DNA of 64,000 nt from Nocardioides sp. S-1144 (GCF_005954645.2 NZ_CP040695.2:2790001-2854000); one strand, 5' to 3'. Positions 45,754 to 54,444 are shown, counted from the first letter of the stretch. Notes: generated by a model not told the origin, from the letters alone. Numbers and translations: made by a program.

Positions 45754-46232
45754 TATCGGACGCCGCCCTGCCCGCGCCCGGACGCCGCGCCGGGACACGG
45801 TCCGGGGACCGCGGCGGTCGGCTTGCCGGTGACGGCGCCGGTCTCGACGTCGAGGAAGGTCGCCGACGGCGCGGCGACCATGCCGAGCGCGCAGGCCTGG
45901 GCGGCGAGGTTCGTCGGGTTGCGGAGCTCGTCGATCTGGGTGGTCAGCGCCTGCTGGCGCGCGGAGAGCACGCTGGCCTCGTCCTCGAGCCGTGCCGCCG
46001 TGAACGACGCCTGCTGCATCGAGGTGTTGAAGAGGAGCAGGCCCACCACGCCGGCGAGGAGCAGCACGCTCACGAGCGTCACGAACGGCACCTTCGGGGC
46101 CCGGCTGCGCAGCCGCGGCACCACGGCGAGGCGGGCACGGTCGGCCGCGCCGCCGCGGGCGAGGGCGCGCGGCAGGGGCCGCACGCTCCGCCGGGCTGTC
46201 GGGCTCGTCAGGCTGCTCATCGGGCTGCTCAT
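45753..46232 (-). CDS. ftsL: FtsL-like divisome protein
   Basis: A 159-residue bitopic protein in the ftsL position between rsmH and ftsI. A basic cytosolic part (residues 1-48) precedes a membrane helix ([20 protein letters not shown], about 49-68) and a short extracytoplasmic coiled coil ([39 protein letters not shown]). FtsL sequences diverge strongly, so the name rests on position and architecture. The ATG overlaps the rsmH stop by four bases (ATGA). Confidence 0.88.
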   Translation of the reverse strand: MSSPMSSLTSPTARRSVRPLPRALARGGAADRARLAVVPRLRSRAPKVPFVTLVSVLLLAGVVGLLLFNTSMQQASFTAARLEDEASVLSARQQALTTQIDELRNPTNLAAQACALGMVAAPSATFLDVETGAVTGKPTAAVPGPCPGAASGRGQGGVR

Positions 46233-47275
46233 CGGTGTGCCTTTCCGTTCCGCGGGTCGCGCGGGTTGCTCGGGCGGGTGCGCTCGACGGCCCGCAGGCG
46301 GACCGAGGCGGCGCGGGGGTTGGCGTCGACCTCGCCGGCGTGGGCCTTCTCGGCGCCGCGGGTGACCAGGCGGAAGGCGGGCTCGCTGCCCTCCGGCACG
46401 AAGGGGAGGTCCGGCGGCAGCTCGCTGCGGGTGACCGCCACGAAGGCCTGCTTGACCAGGCGGTCCTCGAGGGAGTGGTAGGCCTCCACGACGACGCGGC
46501 CGCCGACCGTCAGCGCCTCGATCGCGGCGGGCAGCGCGCGGCGGAGCACGGCCAGCTCGTCGTTGACCTCCATCCGCAGGGCCTGGAAGGTCCGCTTGGC
46601 GGGGTGGCCGCCGGTGCGCCGGGCCGGGGCGGGGATCTCGGCGTAGAGCAGCTCGACGAGGGCGGCGCTGGTGACGAACGGCGCGGTCTCGCGCCGGCGC
46701 ACGATGGCGCCGGCGATCTTGCGCGCGAACTTCTCCTCGCCGTAGTCGCGCAGCACCCGGGTCAGCTCCGCGGCGCTGTAGGTGTTGAGGACGTCGGCCG
46801 CGGTCGGCCCACCGCTGCTGCCGGTGCCGTCCATCCGCATGTCGAGCGGGGCGTCGACGGCGTAGGCGAAGCCACGCTCGGCGACGTCGAGCTGCATGGA
46901 GGAGACCCCGAGGTCGAAGAGCACGCCGTCGACCCCGCCGTCGGCCCCGCCACCGGTCCCGGAACCGCGGCGGTCCAGGCCGAGGTCGGCGACGACGTCG
47001 GGGATCTCGTCGTAGGTGGCGTGCACGCCGGTGAAGCGGTCGCCGTAGGGCGCCAGGCGCCGGCCGGCCAGGGCCAGGGCGTCCGGGTCGCGGTCGATCC
47101 CGACGACCCGGGCGTTCGGGCAGCGGGCCAGCACGGCCTCGGTGTGACCACCGAGGCCGAGGGTGGCGTCGACGAGCACCGTCGCGCCGCCGCCGGCTCG
47201 CTCGCGGTCGAGGGCGGGTCGCAGCAGGTCCACGACCCGGTCGAGGAGCACCGGGTCGTGCTGGGGGCGGTCCAC
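46229..47275 (-). CDS. rsmH: 16S rRNA (cytosine1402-N4)-methyltransferase RsmH
   Basis: A 348-residue SAM-dependent methyltransferase (MraW) acting on the decoding centre of 16S rRNA. Visible motifs: [33 protein letters not shown] (SAM loop), [41 protein letters not shown] and [19 protein letters not shown] Gly/Asp-rich insertion ([11 protein letters not shown]) interrupts the region around residue 110. The GTG start is one base beyond the stop of the small membrane peptide gene upstream. Confidence 0.97.
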   Translation of the reverse strand: MDRPQHDPVLLDRVVDLLRPALDRERAGGGATVLVDATLGLGGHTEAVLARCPNARVVGIDRDPDALALAGRRLAPYGDRFTGVHATYDEIPDVVADLGLDRRGSGTGGGADGGVDGVLFDLGVSSMQLDVAERGFAYAVDAPLDMRMDGTGSSGGPTAADVLNTYSAAELTRVLRDYGEEKFARKIAGAIVRRRETAPFVTSAALVELLYAEIPAPARRTGGHPAKRTFQALRMEVNDELAVLRRALPAAIEALTVGGRVVVEAYHSLEDRLVKQAFVAVTRSELPPDLPFVPEGSEPAFRLVTRGAEKAHAGEVDANPRAASVRLRAVERTRPSNPRDPRNGKAHR

Positions 47276-47276
47276 C

Positions 47277-47414
47277 TCAGCGTCCCAGCCCGGCCAGGAG
47301 GAGGAGGGCCACGGCGCAGGCCAGCGACATCGCCAGCGAGAACGCCATCAGGACCGCGGCGTCGCGGGCCTGCTGACGGACCCGCGGCGGCGCGGATGCG
47401 GGTGTGACGCTCAT
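47277..47414 (-). CDS. Small membrane protein between mraZ and rsmH
   Basis: A 45-codon frame starting with ATG at 47414 and ending one base before the rsmH GTG. The peptide has a polar, basic N-terminus ([19 protein letters not shown]) and one hydrophobic segment ([23 protein letters not shown]) ending GR. Coding is supported by the position, flush against rsmH in a cluster where nearly every junction overlaps, and by the clean single-helix layout. I do not recognise a family. It could be a small divisome or RsmH-associated membrane peptide; that is inference. Confidence 0.6.
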   Translation of the reverse strand: MSVTPASAPPRVRQQARDAAVLMAFSLAMSLACAVALLLLAGLGR

Positions 47415-47702
47415 CGGTTCGACCCCGGAGACGTTGGTGGGTTGCTGGGTGGTGCCTGGAGGTGGTGCTGGGTGGAGCGTGGTGGTGCCGTGGAGCGTGG
47501 TGGAGCCGCAGGGCCAGGTCCCGAGCCCGCCTCCTCCCGCCTCGCGCAGCGCGCGAGGTCAAGGGGAAGGTGTGCCTTCTGGAACCGGGGAAGGTGCCCC
47601 AGATGGCAGCGCGGAGGGAGCGGGCCAGAGACCTCGTCCTGCGGATCCGCTGTGCAGTTGTGTCGAGCCGGGTGGTGCGGTGGGGCGGGGTGGGGCGGGT
47701 GC
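47415..47702 (-). other. 288-base gap between mraZ and the rsmH operon
   Basis: No gene is supported here. The first 100 bases are GTGGTG-rich, with a doubled TGGAGCGTGGTGG word near 47473-47506; the rest is ordinary GC-rich sequence. It is the longest unexplained interval within the dcw block and may hold a second promoter for the small peptide gene and rsmH, or an mRNA leader. No clear -10/-35 pair was identified. Confidence 0.4.
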
Positions 47703-48125
47703 CTAGTCGCCGCCCTCGTCGAGGTCGGAGAACTTCTGGATCTCGGCGGCCTGGTAGTCCTCCCAGGTGGTCGGGTTCCAGATCTCGAGGCGGTTGCGGA
47801 CGCCGATGACGACCACGTCCTTCTCGAGCCCGGCGTACTCGCGCAGCCCGGCGGAGATGGAGACGCGGCCCTGCTTGTCGGGCACCACCTCGTCGCCACC
47901 GGAGAAGAACATCCGCTGGTAGCCGCGGGCGGCCTTGTCGGTCATCGAGCGCTCGGCGGCCCGGTCGGCCTCCACGTCGAAGACGTCGGGGGGCCAGACG
48001 ACGAGGCAGTGCTCCTGACCCTGCGTCACCACGACCCCCTCGGCCAGTCGGTCCCTGAACTTGGCGGGGAGGAAGAGGCGTCCCTTCTCGTCCAGCTTCG
48101 GCCGGTACGTGCCCATGAATCGCAT
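47703..48125 (-). CDS. mraZ: MraZ transcriptional regulator
   Basis: A 140-residue two-domain SpoVT/AbrB-like protein that represses the dcw cluster from direct repeats in its own promoter. Each half has the DxKGR signature: RPKLDEKGRLFLPAKFRDRL and DEVVPDKQGRVSISAGLREYAGL. An ATG three codons later (MGTYRPKLD) is an alternative start. It is the first gene of the dcw block, and a set of 10-base-phased TGG boxes lies 50-115 bases upstream. Confidence 0.97.
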   Translation of the reverse strand: MRFMGTYRPKLDEKGRLFLPAKFRDRLAEGVVVTQGQEHCLVVWPPDVFDVEADRAAERSMTDKAARGYQRMFFSGGDEVVPDKQGRVSISAGLREYAGLEKDVVVIGVRNRLEIWNPTTWEDYQAAEIQKFSDLDEGGD

Positions 48126-48173
48126 CGGGCACCTCCTGCCTCAGCCACGAGACACCACCGGCATCCCCGCTTG

Positions 48174-48240
48174 CTCCACTTTCCCCCACCCTACGCCACT
48201 TTCCCCCACCGTCAACCACATCCGCCCCCTTTCCCCCACC
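48174..48240 (-). promoter_or_regulatory. mraZ promoter with phased MraZ operator boxes
   Basis: Read on the minus strand, TGGnn or near-matches occur exactly every ten bases from 48238 to 48178: TGGGG, GGGGC, TGGTT, TGGGG, TGGCG, TGGGG, TGGAG. Three share the longer word GTGGGGGAAAG. This is the TGGGN-N5 pattern bound by MraZ in other bacteria. A promoter is embedded: TTGACG (48215-48210), 16 bases, TAGGGT (48193-48188). The layout implies autorepression of mraZ and the genes behind it. Confidence 0.8.
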
Positions 48241-48418
48241 GCGCTCCCCCGCGCTCCCCCGCGCCGCCCCGCCGCTCCCCGCGACTCGCCGGAGCCCGGC
48301 TCGGGCGGGTCGCCGGGCGGGAGGAGCAGCGGCGTAAGTTGCGCCCACGCCCTACGGTGGTGAGCAGCGCGCGTCCGGGACGCGTGGGCACTGCCCGGAC
48401 ACGGAAGGACCTGGACAG

Positions 48419-49474
48419 GTGGAGCACGGGGATCAGAGGCACACGGTCACGACCGGCACCGGCGACGCGGGTGGCAGGGTCGGCACCGGGTCGGCGGGCG
48501 ACCTCGACACGCTGGCGCGGGTCGTGGGGCGGATCCGCGACAACATCGAGCGGGTCATCGAGGGCAAGCCGGACGTCGTCAACTCGGCCCTGGTCGTGCT
48601 GCTCGCCGAGGGCCACCTCCTGATCGAGGACGTGCCCGGCGTCGGCAAGACGATGCTGAGCAAGGCGCTGGCGCGCAGCATCGACTGCTCGGTGCGCCGC
48701 ATCCAGTTCACGCCCGACCTGCTGCCGTCCGACGTCACCGGCGTCTCGGTGTTCAACCAGAACACCCGCGAGTTCGAGTTCCGCCCCGGTGGCGTGTTCG
48801 CCAACATCGTGGTCGGCGACGAGATCAACCGCGCCTCGCCCAAGACCCAGTCCGCGCTCCTCGAGTGCATGGAGGAGCGGCAGGTCACCGTCGACAACAA
48901 CACCTACCAGCTCGAGACGCCGTTCATGGTCATCGCGACCCAGAACCCCATCGAGATGGAGGGCACCTACGCCCTGCCCGAGGCCCAGCGCGACCGCTTC
49001 ATGGCGCGGGTCTCGATCGGCTACCCCGTCGAGGCCGCGGAGATCGCGATGCTCGACAGCCACACCTTCGCCCGCCCGCTCGACGACCTCGAGCCGGTCG
49101 CGGACGCCGGCGAGATCCGCAAGCTCGCCGCCGTCGTCGGCCAGGTCTACGTCGCCCCGGCCGTCCAGCAGTACGTCGTCTCGATCACCGGCGCGACCCG
49201 GCGCAGCGACGACCTCGTCCTCGGCGCGTCACCGCGCGCCACGCTCCACCTCGTGCGCGCCGCCAAGGCCCACGCCGCCATCGAGGGCCGCGACTACGTG
49301 CTGCCCGACGACATCCAGCGCCTGGCGCAGCCCGTGCTCGCCCACCGCCTGCTGCCGAGCGTGGAGGCCGCCATGGGCGGTCGCACCACGCCGGCCATCC
49401 TCGACGGCATCCTCGCCGGCGTCCCGGTCCCGAGTCCGCAGGGCGGCGCGGCACCCGTCCCCCACCGTGCGTGA
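48419..49474 (+). CDS. MoxR family AAA+ ATPase
   Basis: A 351-residue AAA+ ATPase. Walker A is EDVPGVGKTMLSKALARS, Walker B is VVGDEINRASPKTQSALLECMEERQVTV, and sensor 1 is MVIATQNPIEMEGTYALPEAQRDRF; the C-terminal lid contains DLVLGASPRATLHLVRAAKAHA. MoxR proteins act as chaperones that mature partner complexes, usually with a DUF58 protein encoded next door, as here. GTG start with AAGGA 12 bases upstream. It is divergent from mraZ and leads the moxR-DUF58-tgpA operon. Confidence 0.94.
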   Translation: MEHGDQRHTVTTGTGDAGGRVGTGSAGDLDTLARVVGRIRDNIERVIEGKPDVVNSALVVLLAEGHLLIEDVPGVGKTMLSKALARSIDCSVRRIQFTPDLLPSDVTGVSVFNQNTREFEFRPGGVFANIVVGDEINRASPKTQSALLECMEERQVTVDNNTYQLETPFMVIATQNPIEMEGTYALPEAQRDRFMARVSIGYPVEAAEIAMLDSHTFARPLDDLEPVADAGEIRKLAAVVGQVYVAPAVQQYVVSITGATRRSDDLVLGASPRATLHLVRAAKAHAAIEGRDYVLPDDIQRLAQPVLAHRLLPSVEAAMGGRTTPAILDGILAGVPVPSPQGGAAPVPHRA

Positions 49475-50750
49475 GGCGTTCGCCGGCCTGACCGTCCGCG
49501 GACGGGCGTTCCTGGCCGCCGGGATCACCGCGATCGTGTGCGCCGTGCTCCTCGGGCAGCCGGCGCTGACCCGGGTCGGCGTCCTGGTGGTCGCGCTGCC
49601 CGTCGTCACCGCCGTGGTGATCGGGCGCTCGCGCTACCGCCTCGCCCTGGTCCGCACCGTGACCCCCCAGCTGGTCTCGGCCGGCCAGCCGGCGCGCGTG
49701 CACCTCGCGCTGACCAACGAGGGCCGGACCCCGAGCGGCGTCCTCATGCTCGAGGACCACGTGCCCTACGTCCTGGGCACGCGGCCGCGCTTCGTGCTCG
49801 ACGGGATCGGCCACGGCTGGCGCCGGCAGGTCACCTACCAGGTCCGCTCCGACGTGCGCGGGCGCTTCGAGATCGGCCCGATGACGGTCCGGGTCGGCGA
49901 CGGCTTCGGCCTCGTCGAGCTCGGCCGGGCGTTCCGGATGACGGTCCCGCTCGTCGTCACCCCCCGCACCGTGCCGCTGCCGGCCATCCCGCTCGGCGGC
50001 GGCTGGACCGGCTCGGGCGACAACCGCCCGCGCGCCTTCGCGATCGGCTCCGCCGAGGACGTCACCGTCCGCGACTACCGCCAGGGCGACGACCTGCGGC
50101 GGGTCCACTGGCGCAGCTCGGCCAAGACCGGCGAGCTGATGGTGCGCCGCGAGGAGCAGCCCTGGCAGTCGCGGGCCACGATCCTGCTCGACAACCGGCT
50201 CGTCGCCCACCGTGGCCAGGGCGTCGCGTCGTCCCTCGAGGCCGCGGTGTCGGCGGCGGCGTCCATCGCGCTGCACCTGAGCCACCGGGGCTTCCAGGTC
50301 CGCCTGGTGACCGCGGGCGGCGAGGACTCCGGCGGGCCGTCGCTGTCGCAGTGGCACTCCCGCGACGCCGACCTCAACGTCCGCCCGCTCCTCGAGGCCC
50401 TGGCGGTCGTCGAGCTCGACTCGCGCGACCACCTCGACACGTCCTGGATGGGCGAGGCCGCGCACGGCGGGCTCACCGTCGCCGTCCTCGGTTCCCTCGA
50501 CCAGCGCGACGGCCCGGCGCTGCGCCGCATCGTGCACCACACCGCCTCCGCCCTGGCCGTCGCGCTCGACGTCGACGCCTGGTCCGGGCCCCACGTCGTC
50601 ACCGGCAGCGCCGCGCCGTTCCTCACCGGCTCCGGCTGGCGGGCGGTCACCCTGGGACCGCGGGACCGGCTCGAGACGGTCTGGGAGGACCTGGGCCGCA
50701 GCTCGGCGCGCGGCGCCTCCCGGGCACGCACCGCGGCGGTGCCGTCGTGA
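49467..50750 (+). CDS. DUF58 domain membrane protein
   Basis: A 427-residue protein with two N-terminal membrane helices (residues about 12-50, AFLAAGITAIVCAVLLGQPALTRVGVLVVALPVVTAVVIG), a beta-rich region, and the DUF58 domain with the hallmark RDYRQGDDLRRVHWRSSAKTGELMVRREEQPW at about residue 195. DUF58 has a von Willebrand A-like fold and is thought to be the partner of MoxR. The GTG overlaps the moxR stop by eight bases, and the stop overlaps tgpA by four, so all three are translationally coupled. Confidence 0.92.
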   Translation: MREAFAGLTVRGRAFLAAGITAIVCAVLLGQPALTRVGVLVVALPVVTAVVIGRSRYRLALVRTVTPQLVSAGQPARVHLALTNEGRTPSGVLMLEDHVPYVLGTRPRFVLDGIGHGWRRQVTYQVRSDVRGRFEIGPMTVRVGDGFGLVELGRAFRMTVPLVVTPRTVPLPAIPLGGGWTGSGDNRPRAFAIGSAEDVTVRDYRQGDDLRRVHWRSSAKTGELMVRREEQPWQSRATILLDNRLVAHRGQGVASSLEAAVSAAASIALHLSHRGFQVRLVTAGGEDSGGPSLSQWHSRDADLNVRPLLEALAVVELDSRDHLDTSWMGEAAHGGLTVAVLGSLDQRDGPALRRIVHHTASALAVALDVDAWSGPHVVTGSAAPFLTGSGWRAVTLGPRDRLETVWEDLGRSSARGASRARTAAVPS

Positions 50751-53242
50751 CCAGCGCCCCGGTCCAGGACCGCCTGGAGACCGCTCCCCCGGCGCCGCGC
50801 CGCGCGTGGGGTCGCGAGCGGGCCGCGCTCGGCGTCCACCTGCGCTTCGCCGCGGTCACGGTCGCGACCACGTGGATCGCGATGTGGTCGTGGCGCGGGT
50901 TCAGCGACGTCCCCGCCCAGTTCATCGGACCACTCCTCCTCGTGGCGCTGACCGTCGGCGCCACCGGGGCCCTCGCGCGGTGGCGCCGGCTCCCGGCGCC
51001 CCTCGTGGTGTTCCTCCAGGCCCTCCTCGGCCTCGCCGTGGTCTGCCTGCACGTCGGCGGCCGGCCCTACCCCGGCACCGCGTTCTGGGACGGCCTGGCG
51101 CGGGCCGTCGACGACGCCAACACCTACGCACCGCCGGTCCCGGTCACCGGCACGATCGACGTCACCCCGCTGCTCCTGGTCTCGGGCCTGGTCGCCCTGG
51201 TGCTCGTCGACCTGTGCGCCGCGACCCTGCACCGGGCGCCGCTGGCCGGGTTGCCGCTGCTCACCGTCTACAGCGTGCCGGTGAGCCTGCTCGGCGGCGG
51301 GCTGTCGTGGTGGATCTTCGTCCTCACCGCGGCCGGCTTCCTCTTCATGCTGTTCCTCCAGGAGGAGGAGCACCTGAGTCGCTGGGGCCGCTCCCTCGAC
51401 GGGTCCGGCGCACCCGTGCGCCGGCTCAGCGACTCGATGCGCGCCAGCGCCCTCGCGGTCGGGGCCGCGGCCACCGCGGCGGCGGTGCTGGTGCCGCTGG
51501 CGGTGCCCACGTTCGACTTCTCGATCTTCGACACCGGACCGGGTGGTGACCGTGACGGCGACATCCAGATCACCAACCCGATGGCCGACCTGCGTCGCGA
51601 CCTCGTGCGCGGTGACGACATCGACCTCATCACCGTCCGCACCGACGACCCGAGCCCCGACCACCTGCGGATCTCGGTGCTCAACCGCTTCACCGACAAC
51701 GAGTGGAGCGCCGGCGACCGAGACGTCCCGACCTCCAACCTGGCCCAGGGCGAGCTCCCGCTGCTCGAGGGCGTCGAGGGCTCGGTCGCGACCGAGGTGG
51801 CCAGCTACGACTACGACGTCGAGATCGCCGACGAGCTGGAGTCGAGGTGGCTGCCGACCCAGGCCCCGATCAACCGGATCGTGGCCGACGGTGACTGGCG
51901 CTGGGACCCCTCGACGATGGACTTCCTCGCCAGCGACGAGGACCTCGACACCTCCGGGATGAGCTACGACATGACGGCCGTCGAGCTCGCCTACGACGAG
52001 AACCGGCTGCTGTCGCTCGACGCCAACGCCGAGGCCGTCTCCGACGAGCTCACCGAGCTGCCCGACGACTTCTCCTCGGTGGAGGTCGTCGACGAGGGAG
52101 GCACCACCTCCGTCGCCACCCTGGCCCGGCGGGTCACCACCAACAGCACCAGCGACTTCGAGGCCGCCGTCCTGCTCCAGCAGTGGTTCCGGCGCGACGG
52201 CGGCTTCACCTACGACGACTCCCCCGACACCACCCGGGTCGGCAGCGACGAGCTCGCCTCGTTCCTCTCGGTCGGCGAGGGCGGCCGGACCGGCTACTGC
52301 GAGCAGTACTCCGCTGCGATGGGCGTGATGGCCCGCACCCTCGGGATCCCCGCCCGCGTGGCCGTCGGCTTCCTGCAGCCCGACGGCCCCGAGCAGACGG
52401 GCGAGGAGAACACCTACGTCTACAGCGCCCACGACCTGCACGCCTGGGTCGAGCTCTACTTCCCCGGCGCCGGCTGGGTGCTGTTCGACCCCACCCCGCC
52501 GCAGCGGGTCAGCCAGTCCACGTTGCCCGACTACACCGACGCCGCGATCGAGCCGGCCCCGGTCCCGTCGGTGACCCAGGTGCCCGAGGAGACCCGGCCC
52601 ACCGCGACGCGCCCGCCCGAGCCGCCGGTGCCCAGCACCGACCAGCCCGACCAGCAGACGGCCGACGACGACGCCGCGGCCGACGGCTCCGGCGTCCCTT
52701 GGGGCTGGCTGCTCACCGGCCTCGCCGTGGTCGTCGTCCTCGTGCTGCTGGTGCGCCTGCCCCGGCTGCTGCGGGGCCGCCAGCGCGCCCGCCGGCTCGC
52801 CGCGGGGCCCGAGGCCGCCTGGGCCGAGCTGCGGGCCACCGCCCTCGACCTCGGCCGCCGCTGGCCGGAGGGACGCTCCCCGCGCGAGACCGCAGCCGTC
52901 CTCACCGGGTGGTTCGGTGCCCCGGTCGCGCCCGACGCCGCCGGCACCGACGAGCGCCCGCCCCACGGTCCCGGGGTCGCCCCGGAGGCCGAGGCCGCCC
53001 TGGCGCGGATCGTCGCGCAGGTCGAGCGGTCGCGCTACGCACGCCACCACGACACCGAGGCCGGCTCGTACGACGACGACGTGCAGACCTGCGCCACCGC
53101 CCTCACCCTCGGCGCAACCCCCCGCGCCCGCCGCCGCGCCGCCTGGCTCCCCGTCTCGGCGTTCCAGCGCCACGACAGCCCCGGCACCACCGCGGCCCCC
53201 GACAGCAGCGACGAGCGCGGCCGCCGCGTCGAGCACATCTGA
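50747..53242 (+). CDS. TgpA-type membrane transglutaminase
   Basis: An 831-residue membrane protein with the TgpA/DUF3488 layout. Residues about 30-245 carry six to seven hydrophobic helices, an extracytoplasmic region follows, and the transglutaminase domain has its triad: Cys in TGYCEQYSAAMGVMART, His in SAHDLHAWVELYFPG and Asp in WVLFDPTPP. A Pro/Thr/Asp-rich stretch, one more membrane helix (GWLLTGLAVVVVLVLLVRL) and a DUF4129 C-terminal domain end it. In Pseudomonas TgpA is essential; relatives pair with MoxR/DUF58 as here. Probable envelope protein processing. Confidence 0.92.
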   Translation: MTSAPVQDRLETAPPAPRRAWGRERAALGVHLRFAAVTVATTWIAMWSWRGFSDVPAQFIGPLLLVALTVGATGALARWRRLPAPLVVFLQALLGLAVVCLHVGGRPYPGTAFWDGLARAVDDANTYAPPVPVTGTIDVTPLLLVSGLVALVLVDLCAATLHRAPLAGLPLLTVYSVPVSLLGGGLSWWIFVLTAAGFLFMLFLQEEEHLSRWGRSLDGSGAPVRRLSDSMRASALAVGAAATAAAVLVPLAVPTFDFSIFDTGPGGDRDGDIQITNPMADLRRDLVRGDDIDLITVRTDDPSPDHLRISVLNRFTDNEWSAGDRDVPTSNLAQGELPLLEGVEGSVATEVASYDYDVEIADELESRWLPTQAPINRIVADGDWRWDPSTMDFLASDEDLDTSGMSYDMTAVELAYDENRLLSLDANAEAVSDELTELPDDFSSVEVVDEGGTTSVATLARRVTTNSTSDFEAAVLLQQWFRRDGGFTYDDSPDTTRVGSDELASFLSVGEGGRTGYCEQYSAAMGVMARTLGIPARVAVGFLQPDGPEQTGEENTYVYSAHDLHAWVELYFPGAGWVLFDPTPPQRVSQSTLPDYTDAAIEPAPVPSVTQVPEETRPTATRPPEPPVPSTDQPDQQTADDDAAADGSGVPWGWLLTGLAVVVVLVLLVRLPRLLRGRQRARRLAAGPEAAWAELRATALDLGRRWPEGRSPRETAAVLTGWFGAPVAPDAAGTDERPPHGPGVAPEAEAALARIVAQVERSRYARHHDTEAGSYDDDVQTCATALTLGATPRARRRAAWLPVSAFQRHDSPGTTAAPDSSDERGRRVEHI

Positions 53243-53258
53243 CCCACCCCCGGCACGT

Positions 53259-53813
53259 CGACGAACCGCAGGACCCCGACGCCGGAGGTTGAGCAAGCGA
53301 GCGCCAGCGAGCGCCGACGAAACCCCAGGACCCCGACACCGGAGGTTGAGCAAGCGAGCCCCAGCGAGCGCCGACCAAACCAGCCACCGCCCGGAGGTTG
53401 AGCAAGCGAGCCCCAGCGAGCGCCGACGAAACCGCAGGACCCCGACACCGGAGGTCGAGCAAGCGAGCCCCAGCAGCCGCCGACCAAACCGGCCACCGCC
53501 CGGAGGTTGAGCAAGCGAGCGCCAGCGAGCGCCGACGAAACCGCAGGACGCCGACGCCGGAGGTTGAGCAAGCGAGCCCCAGCGAGCGCCGACCAAACCG
53601 GCCACCGCCCGGAGGTTGAGCAAGCGAGCCCCAGCGAGCGCCGACGAAACCAGCCACCGCCCGGAGGTTGAGCAAGCGAGCCCCAGCGAGCGCCGACGAA
53701 ACCGGCCACCGCCCGGAGGTTGAGCAAGCGAGCCCCAGCGAGCGCCGACGAAACCGCAGGACGCCGACGCCGGAGGTTGAGCAAGCGAGCCCCAGCGAGC
53801 GCCGACGAAACCG
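53259..53813. repeat. Ten-unit intergenic repeat array
   Basis: Ten copies of a 41-base core begin at 53284, 53341, 53393, 53450, 53502, 53559, 53611, 53663, 53715 and 53772, after a truncated copy at 53259. The core starts GGAGGTTGAGCAAGCGAGC and ends CGCCGACSAAACC, with a doubled GCGAGCGCCAGCGAGC-like middle. Two spacers alternate: 16 bases (GCAGGACSCCGACRCC) and 11 bases (RGCCACCGCCC), giving periods of 57 and 52. The first six units form three 109-base dimers. It lies between convergent genes, and spacers are repeated, not unique, so it is not a CRISPR. The remaining bases to 53899 show nothing recognisable. Confidence 0.95.
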
Positions 53814-53899
53814 CCGGGTCACGAGGAACGACGCGCTACCAACCACCCCGCCCAACGACGACGGGACCAACCGAACCGAGCAGCGCTCGGACGGTCAAC

Positions 53900-54331
53900 T
53901 CACATCCCGCCGTTCTCCCGGCGGGTGCGCCAGCGGTTCTCCATGCGCTCCATGAACGAGCCCCGGTTGGCCGAGCGGCCGCGCGAGCGGCGGGTACGAC
54001 GTCCGCCGTCGATGGAGGTGAAGCCCGAGGGGTGCGAGGCCATGCGGGGGTCGGCCGCGGCGGCCTGACGGCCGCGGACGGCGCCGAGCCCGACGACGGC
54101 CGAGCCGAGCATCAGCACGAAGCCGGCGATGCCGACGTACCACTGGGTCAGGACGCCGACGAAGAGCAACGCGATCCCGAGTGCGAACACGAAGCCGGCG
54201 ACGACTGCGCGGCGCCGCGCGCTGTGCCGCAGAGCGGTACCGCGCAGCGTCGAGGCGAACTTGGGGTCCTCTTCGAGGAGGGCGCGCTCCATCTGCTCGA
54301 GAAGTCGCAGCTCCTGTTCGGAGAGTGCCAC
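53900..54331 (-). CDS. DUF3040 membrane protein
   Basis: A 143-residue protein of the actinobacterial DUF3040 family. It begins ALSEQELRLLEQMERALLEEDPKFASTLRG, the family hallmark, followed by a basic stretch and two membrane helices (AVVAGFVFALGIALLFVGVL and YVGIAGFVLMLGSAVVGLGAV), and ends in an arginine-rich tail. Function is unknown, but members are common near cell-wall and division genes. The GTG has GGGAGG seven bases upstream. A TAGACT -10 lies about 50 bases before the start. Confidence 0.93.
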   Translation of the reverse strand: MALSEQELRLLEQMERALLEEDPKFASTLRGTALRHSARRRAVVAGFVFALGIALLFVGVLTQWYVGIAGFVLMLGSAVVGLGAVRGRQAAAADPRMASHPSGFTSIDGGRRTRRSRGRSANRGSFMERMENRWRTRRENGGM

Positions 54332-54383
54332 CGGAACCTCCCTGCGGGACGATGAAACCAACGCACGGGTCGTGCTTGTGGTC

Positions 54384-54389
54384 AGTCTA
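54384..54389 (-). promoter_or_regulatory. Probable -10 element of the DUF3040 gene
   Basis: TAGACT on the minus strand, giving a leader of about 46 nt that contains the GGGAGG ribosome-binding site. It is the same hexamer as at nadE. No -35 hexamer was identified. Confidence 0.35.
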
Positions 54390-54444
54390 GGCAGGTGTCC
54401 CACAGACCGGTAGGACGGATCCGAAAATTCGTGGCCCGATCGGG

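Noticed and set aside
47400..47430. T-loop-like GGTTCGACCCC suggesting a tRNA.
   Set aside because: No acceptor stem, D-arm or anticodon arm can be built around it; it overlaps the start of the small membrane peptide gene.
50075..53623. An 1182-codon minus-strand frame opposite DUF58 and tgpA.
   Set aside because: Antisense shadow of high-GC coding sequence, extended by the repeat array; no recognisable domain.
53284..53813. CRISPR-like appearance of repeats separated by short spacers.
   Set aside because: Spacers are 11 or 16 bases and come in only two recurring sequences; no cas genes are near.
53035..53870. Long minus-strand frames across the repeat array with repeated GSLAQPP / ACSTSG / ARLLNLR peptides.
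   Set aside because: The 52-base unit shifts frame each copy, so all three frames stay open by chance of composition; there is no start context and no known domain, and the array lies between convergent genes.
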